Source of the DNA: Flavobacterium sp. N1994
Lineage (GTDB): Bacteria; Bacteroidota; Bacteroidia; Flavobacteriales; Flavobacteriaceae
Reading direction: 5' to 3'
Assembly: GCF_025947145.1 (NCBI RefSeq)
Contig: NZ_CP109999.1
Location: forward strand, 2,790,001-2,854,000
Length of the DNA: 64,000 nucleotides
Shown here: piece after piece, positions 60,220 to 64,000 of the stretch
Layout: each line of letters starts with the position of its first letter
Position numbering within the stretch: position 1 is the stretch's first letter
The notes under the pieces: model-generated
Seen by the model: the letters and a program-made list of their open reading frames with translations, nothing else
Database searches by the model: none
What the model was told of the DNA's origin: nothing
Made by a program: the position numbers and the translations under genes

Positions 60220-63200
60220 TTAGAATTTAAAAGTTAAATTACATCCTATATTTCTTGTTGATGGTAACGAACCAACAGAATATCCAGCTGATAAATTACC
60301 TGAACCTAAACCACTTTCAGGATCAGCATCTGGTAGGTTTTTCTCAATTATCCATAAGTTAGTACCCACTATGCTTAATTTTAAACCATCAAGAGACATT
60401 TTTCCTATCCATTTTTTTGGAAACTCATAACTGATAGCTACTTCTCTTAATTTTATATAAGAAGCATCATATATGAAAGCTCTGTTTGGTTGTCTTCTGT
60501 AACCAAAGCTATTACCATAATATTCTGGACCAGGAGCTCTAACTGTGTTTGGAGTTCCATCTGCTTGTACTCCGGGAAGAATAATACCTCCAGAATCAGC
60601 ACCAGTAGTTATAGGGTTTCTGATAGGATTTCCTAAATCATTGTTTGCAGCAGTTTCTGCATATAAACCAGTTGCTAAGCCATATGATCTATCCAACGAG
60701 AAAATATCTCCCCCTTTTTGCATATCAATTAAGAAACTAAAAGAAAAGTCTTTGTATGTAAATTTGTTTTTTATACCACCAATCCAATCTGGAGTAATAT
60801 TTCCAATAACATTATTACTATTGTTGTTTAAAACATATCTACCGTTAGCCCCTACAATTCTTTGTCCATTTAAATAAGTGAAATCAGATCCCTTTATTAC
60901 ACCATAAGGTTGCCCAACTTGTGCATTAAGAGTAACACCCCCTTGGAAGCTTCCAAGTTGTAGGTTGTCAACTCCACTTACTAATGAAACTACTTCGTTA
61001 CGGTTACTAGACCAGTTTAAAGTTATGTCCCAAGAAAATTTTTCTGTTTTTACAGGTGTACCTGTAACTTGTAATTCAAATCCTTTGTTTTCTACTGAAC
61101 CAGCATTAATAACTCTTGTGTTTATACCAGTAGAGGTTGAATAAGGCGCATTAAATATTTGATCTACTGTTAATGATTTGTACATAGAAAAATCAAAATT
61201 CAATCTTCTATTTAATACACTCATTTCCAAACCAACTTCTTTAGTATCTGTTTTTACAGGTTGAAGAAACGGATTGTTTTTAATTGAATTTACAGAATAC
61301 AACTGTTGATCGCCAAATGGATCAACTCTTGTATAGGTATCTATAAGAGATTGTGTAGGACTTCCAAGAGGGCTTTCTGCATAAGCAATTCTAACTTTTC
61401 CATAATTTAACCAGCTTGCTTTAGCTAATTCAGAAAAAATAACACTACCGCTAATTGATTTTGTTGTTAAAACATTATCACCAGCAGGTAAGGCAGCAAA
61501 AGCATCTCTTCTTATTGTACCTTCTAAATAGGCTAATTTGTTATATCCTAATGTAAGCTGACCATAATAACTATTAACACCGTCTTTAATATCACTTTCT
61601 ACAGCAGGAGGAGGAGTTCCGACAGAATTCTGAATACTATAAATTCCTGGTAATAATAATCCACCTTGTGTTGAAGCTAAAATAGTAGCTACTTTAGTTC
61701 TTTTGATCGTTCCACCGGCAAGAGCTCTAACATCAAATTTTCCGTAATCTTTATAGGCATTGAAAATTAAATCGTAATTATTTTCACGATATGTTTTGTT
61801 AAATCTTTGATAACCAGAAGACTCGTCTAAACGATTTATGCCGAATTCAGCAGCAATTGAACCTTGGCTTCTTCTTTCTTCTTGAAGTTCGCTATAAGAA
61901 TCATTTGATATTCTTGTTTGAGCAGATAACCAGTTGTTGATTTTATAATCTAAATTAAGATATCCAATAAATCTGTCTCTTTCGTCACTTTCGTAGTTTT
62001 TATTTCTTTGAAAATAAGGATTGTCCCAATACGCTGGAGTTAAATCAGTTGGACTTTTAATATTCCAAGTTACGTTTTGTCCGCCAGAAGCATTGTAAAC
62101 TTGTTCTAATTCTTTTATATCAACGTTTACTGGCCACCATTGACGGAAATTTGAAAGGATGTTATCATTATATCCAGTTGAATTTCTTCCGATGGTGTTT
62201 TGAGTAACATAACTTGCAAAAACAGAAGCAGTTAATTTTTCATTAAATTTATGAGTAAACTTAGCGCTAAAATTATTTTTCTTTAACTCACTATTTGGCA
62301 TTAAACCAGTTTGATTTAAGTTAGAAAAATTAATTAAGAAACTTGATTTATCATCAGCATCTTCAATAGAAATAGAATTGTTTAAAGATACTGGAGTTTC
62401 AAAAAACGTTATAGGTCCATTTGCAGCTGCTTTCCAAGGAGTCTTTTGTCCAAAATTTGGAGAATATGGAGTGAATGCATTCCATTGGTACACTAGGCTG
62501 TTATCAAATGGAGCTCCAAAAGAAGCATCTTCGTATGTTGGAACAATATTATCTATTATACCATCACCATTTATGTCAGACTGATCAAAATAGCCATCGC
62601 CGCTTGGGCCATAGTACAATCCATATCCTTCACCGTATTTAGTTTGGTAATTAACGAAAGTGCTTTTATCAATACTACCGAAAATAGCTTCGCTAGATAC
62701 AGTTACACCAATACCTTTTTTTCCAGATTTTCCTTTTTTAGTTGTAATCATTAAAACACCGTTACCAGCTTGATACCCATATAGAGCACTTGCAGCTGGT
62801 CCTTTTAATACGTTTACAGATTCAACGTCATCTGGATTAATGTCGGATGCAGTACTTCCATAATCAAATGTAGTCCCTCTACCGTTTCTTTGTTGTGTAG
62901 AATTGGTGTTTGCATTGTTAATTGGAACCCCATCAATTACTATAAGCATTTGATTTCCACCAGTTAAATTTCTAACACCTCTACCAACCACGTCAGTAGA
63001 ACCCCCGAAGTTATTGTTTCTTCTAACTTGTACACCAGCAACTTTTCCGGATAAATCATTTAAAATGTTTCCTCCTGTGCCACCTGCGTTTAAATCTCTT
63101 CCTTTAACTTCTTGTGTGGCATAACCAAGAGATTTTTTCTCTCTTTTAACACCTAATGCCGTCACGACAACTCCTTCAAGTTCAACAGCGTCATCTTTCA

Positions 63201-63480
63201 TTTTTACATTAATTGATGAAGATGATGCAGTAACTTCTTGAGATTTCATCCCTATGAAATTAAAAATCAATGTTTGGGATGATGTCGCCTTGATGGAGTA
63301 TTTACCATCCATATCGGTTTGTGTGCCAGACTTAGTTCCTTTTACAAGAACGTTTACTCCGGGAATGGGTAATCCGCCGTTATCAGTAACAACACCAGTA
63401 ACTACCCTGTCCTGTGCAAAAGAGATTTGCACTAATAACGCTATGAATAACGTTAAGAATCCATTTAACTTTGTTTTCAT
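60220..63480 (-). CDS. SusC/RagA family TonB-linked outer-membrane protein
   Basis: The 1086-residue protein has a signal peptide ending at ISFAQ, a carboxypeptidase-like domain (~25-95: VTGVVTDNGGLPIPGVNVLVKG and DGKYSI in parts), a TonB box region, a plug (~110-240: VIDGVPINN, VLKGPAASALYG) and a 22-strand beta-barrel to GCNLTFKF. It imports a glycan or peptide with SusD and uses TonB energy. No glycosidase or sensor is next to it in the window, so the substrate is unknown. Confidence 0.94.
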   Translation of the reverse strand: MKTKLNGFLTLFIALLVQISFAQDRVVTGVVTDNGGLPIPGVNVLVKGTKSGTQTDMDGKYSIKATSSQTLIFNFIGMKSQEVTASSSSINVKMKDDAVELEGVVVTALGVKREKKSLGYATQEVKGRDLNAGGTGGNILNDLSGKVAGVQVRRNNNFGGSTDVVGRGVRNLTGGNQMLIVIDGVPINNANTNSTQQRNGRGTTFDYGSTASDINPDDVESVNVLKGPAASALYGYQAGNGVLMITTKKGKSGKKGIGVTVSSEAIFGSIDKSTFVNYQTKYGEGYGLYYGPSGDGYFDQSDINGDGIIDNIVPTYEDASFGAPFDNSLVYQWNAFTPYSPNFGQKTPWKAAANGPITFFETPVSLNNSISIEDADDKSSFLINFSNLNQTGLMPNSELKKNNFSAKFTHKFNEKLTASVFASYVTQNTIGRNSTGYNDNILSNFRQWWPVNVDIKELEQVYNASGGQNVTWNIKSPTDLTPAYWDNPYFQRNKNYESDERDRFIGYLNLDYKINNWLSAQTRISNDSYSELQEERRSQGSIAAEFGINRLDESSGYQRFNKTYRENNYDLIFNAYKDYGKFDVRALAGGTIKRTKVATILASTQGGLLLPGIYSIQNSVGTPPPAVESDIKDGVNSYYGQLTLGYNKLAYLEGTIRRDAFAALPAGDNVLTTKSISGSVIFSELAKASWLNYGKVRIAYAESPLGSPTQSLIDTYTRVDPFGDQQLYSVNSIKNNPFLQPVKTDTKEVGLEMSVLNRRLNFDFSMYKSLTVDQIFNAPYSTSTGINTRVINAGSVENKGFELQVTGTPVKTEKFSWDITLNWSSNRNEVVSLVSGVDNLQLGSFQGGVTLNAQVGQPYGVIKGSDFTYLNGQRIVGANGRYVLNNNSNNVIGNITPDWIGGIKNKFTYKDFSFSFLIDMQKGGDIFSLDRSYGLATGLYAETAANNDLGNPIRNPITTGADSGGIILPGVQADGTPNTVRAPGPEYYGNSFGYRRQPNRAFIYDASYIKLREVAISYEFPKKWIGKMSLDGLKLSIVGTNLWIIEKNLPDADPESGLGSGNLSAGYSVGSLPSTRNIGCNLTFKF

Positions 63481-63577
63481 TATTTATTTGGTTATAATTA
63501 GTCATCCAAAATTCTTAAAAAAATCTTAATAATCCTAATGAAAAGTTAAATCAATGTGTTAAAATTTGTATTTTTTT

Positions 63578-64000
63578 TTAAAAATTAGCTTTAAAACTAA
63601 TATGAACTATTGAATTGGACAATTTTATGGCTTGATCCTTTGTGCTTCCATTAGCATAGACTAAGTTAAATAGCCCGTTTTTAGATAATAAACCAAAGCC
63701 AAAACCTAAACCGAGTAAGTTTTCTTTACTATTTGAAGTGTTGTCTTGCAAGCTTGCGAAATCAATAATGGTGTGTATGTATATGTTCGGTGCTAAAACA
63801 TACCTGTATTCTGTTAGAATAGAATTAAAAGTATTAGCTTGAAGGCTATTTTCGCTAAATCCTCGAATAGAGTTGATGCCACCAAATCGTTGCAATTCAT
63901 TAATAATATAATTACCACTTTGAAGATAAAAATTTTGTGATTTAATATTGATGATGTTTTTTGGATTGAGATATAAATTATGATTTAAATTTAAACGAAT
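63578..64000 (-). CDS. Omp85/surface-antigen-type barrel protein (5' end outside window)
   Basis: The visible 140 C-terminal residues are a beta-barrel end with the Omp85-like motif FGGINSIRGFSENS (the G-x-x-S-x-R-G-F/Y loop), followed by alternating strands (TEYRYVLAPNIYIHTIIDF; LLGLGFGFGLLSKNGLFNLVYANG in parts) to a terminal ...HISFKANF. The frame is open to the window end and lacks its start. It may belong to the BamA/TamA or surface antigen group. It is upstream of and on the same strand as the SusC-like gene, about 100 bp away. Confidence 0.78.
   Translation of the reverse strand: MRLNLNHNLYLNPKNIINIKSQNFYLQSGNYIINELQRFGGINSIRGFSENSLQANTFNSILTEYRYVLAPNIYIHTIIDFASLQDNTSNSKENLLGLGFGFGLLSKNGLFNLVYANGSTKDQAIKLSNSIVHISFKANF

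Overview
The window reads as chromosomal DNA of a Flavobacterium-like member of the Bacteroidota. The base composition is AT-rich, and promoters match the Bacteroidota TAnnTTTG (-7) / TTTG (-33) pattern instead of the sigma70 consensus. Diagnostic genes include a type IX secretion sorting domain, a SusC/SusD pair, an S46 dipeptidyl peptidase, ExbB/ExbD/TonB, WG-repeat and TPR exported proteins, and an Obg-Adk-Hpt housekeeping block. I see no prophage, insertion sequence or CRISPR array. The species cannot be fixed from the sequence alone.

Layout. 1-7346 (minus): a dense two-component block with two multi-PAS histidine kinases (one cut by the window start), two stand-alone receivers, and a receiver-PAS protein with a histidine box but no ATPase domain. 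7764-9491: a T9SS cargo protein. 9492-9953: a structured intergenic region with a tRNA-Val and a duplicated fragment of its 3' end. 10023-18459: folC, exbB-exbD-DUF4468, a convergent tonB, an amino-acid dehydrogenase, a tiny repeat protein, DUF1003, anmK and an acyl-CoA dehydrogenase. 18570-22052: a Crp/Fnr-family regulator followed by an exported DM13/outer-membrane/YHS/YHS/DoxX set with two promoters that carry the same 16-bp dyad. 22099-27842: a run of small plus-strand genes (DinB, NRDE, ATP-grasp, LysE, SDR, SprT-like, mannose-1-phosphate guanylyltransferase), several with TTG starts.

27872-33523 (minus): an Mla-type ABC pair, a glycosyltransferase, a WG-repeat protein, a methyltransferase/ketoacyl synthase III pair and a truncated haemoglobin. 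33645-34573: an 11-bp tandem repeat with an inverted copy, beside an orphan gene. 34693-45024: TPR, HAD, gcvP, a UbiA-like protein, M3 peptidase, purE, purK and a HEAT-like protein. 45122-48687: hpt, adk, a CorC-type protein and obg. 48964-55446: DPP7-like peptidase, TPR, mpl, radC, a YjjG-type nucleotidase and an unknown secreted protein. 55443-58711: rarA, rhomboid and rlmB, with two inverted copies of a hairpin-bearing intergenic element around the rhomboid gene. 58776-64000: susD, susC and a truncated Omp85-type protein.

The best candidates for undescribed biology are the Crp-linked DM13/YHS/DoxX regulon with its class-II-positioned TGT-N10-ACA dyads, the hairpin element flanking the rhomboid gene, and the 11-bp repeat locus with its orphan gene. 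All of these are inferences from sequence reading alone. No database search or folding program was run.
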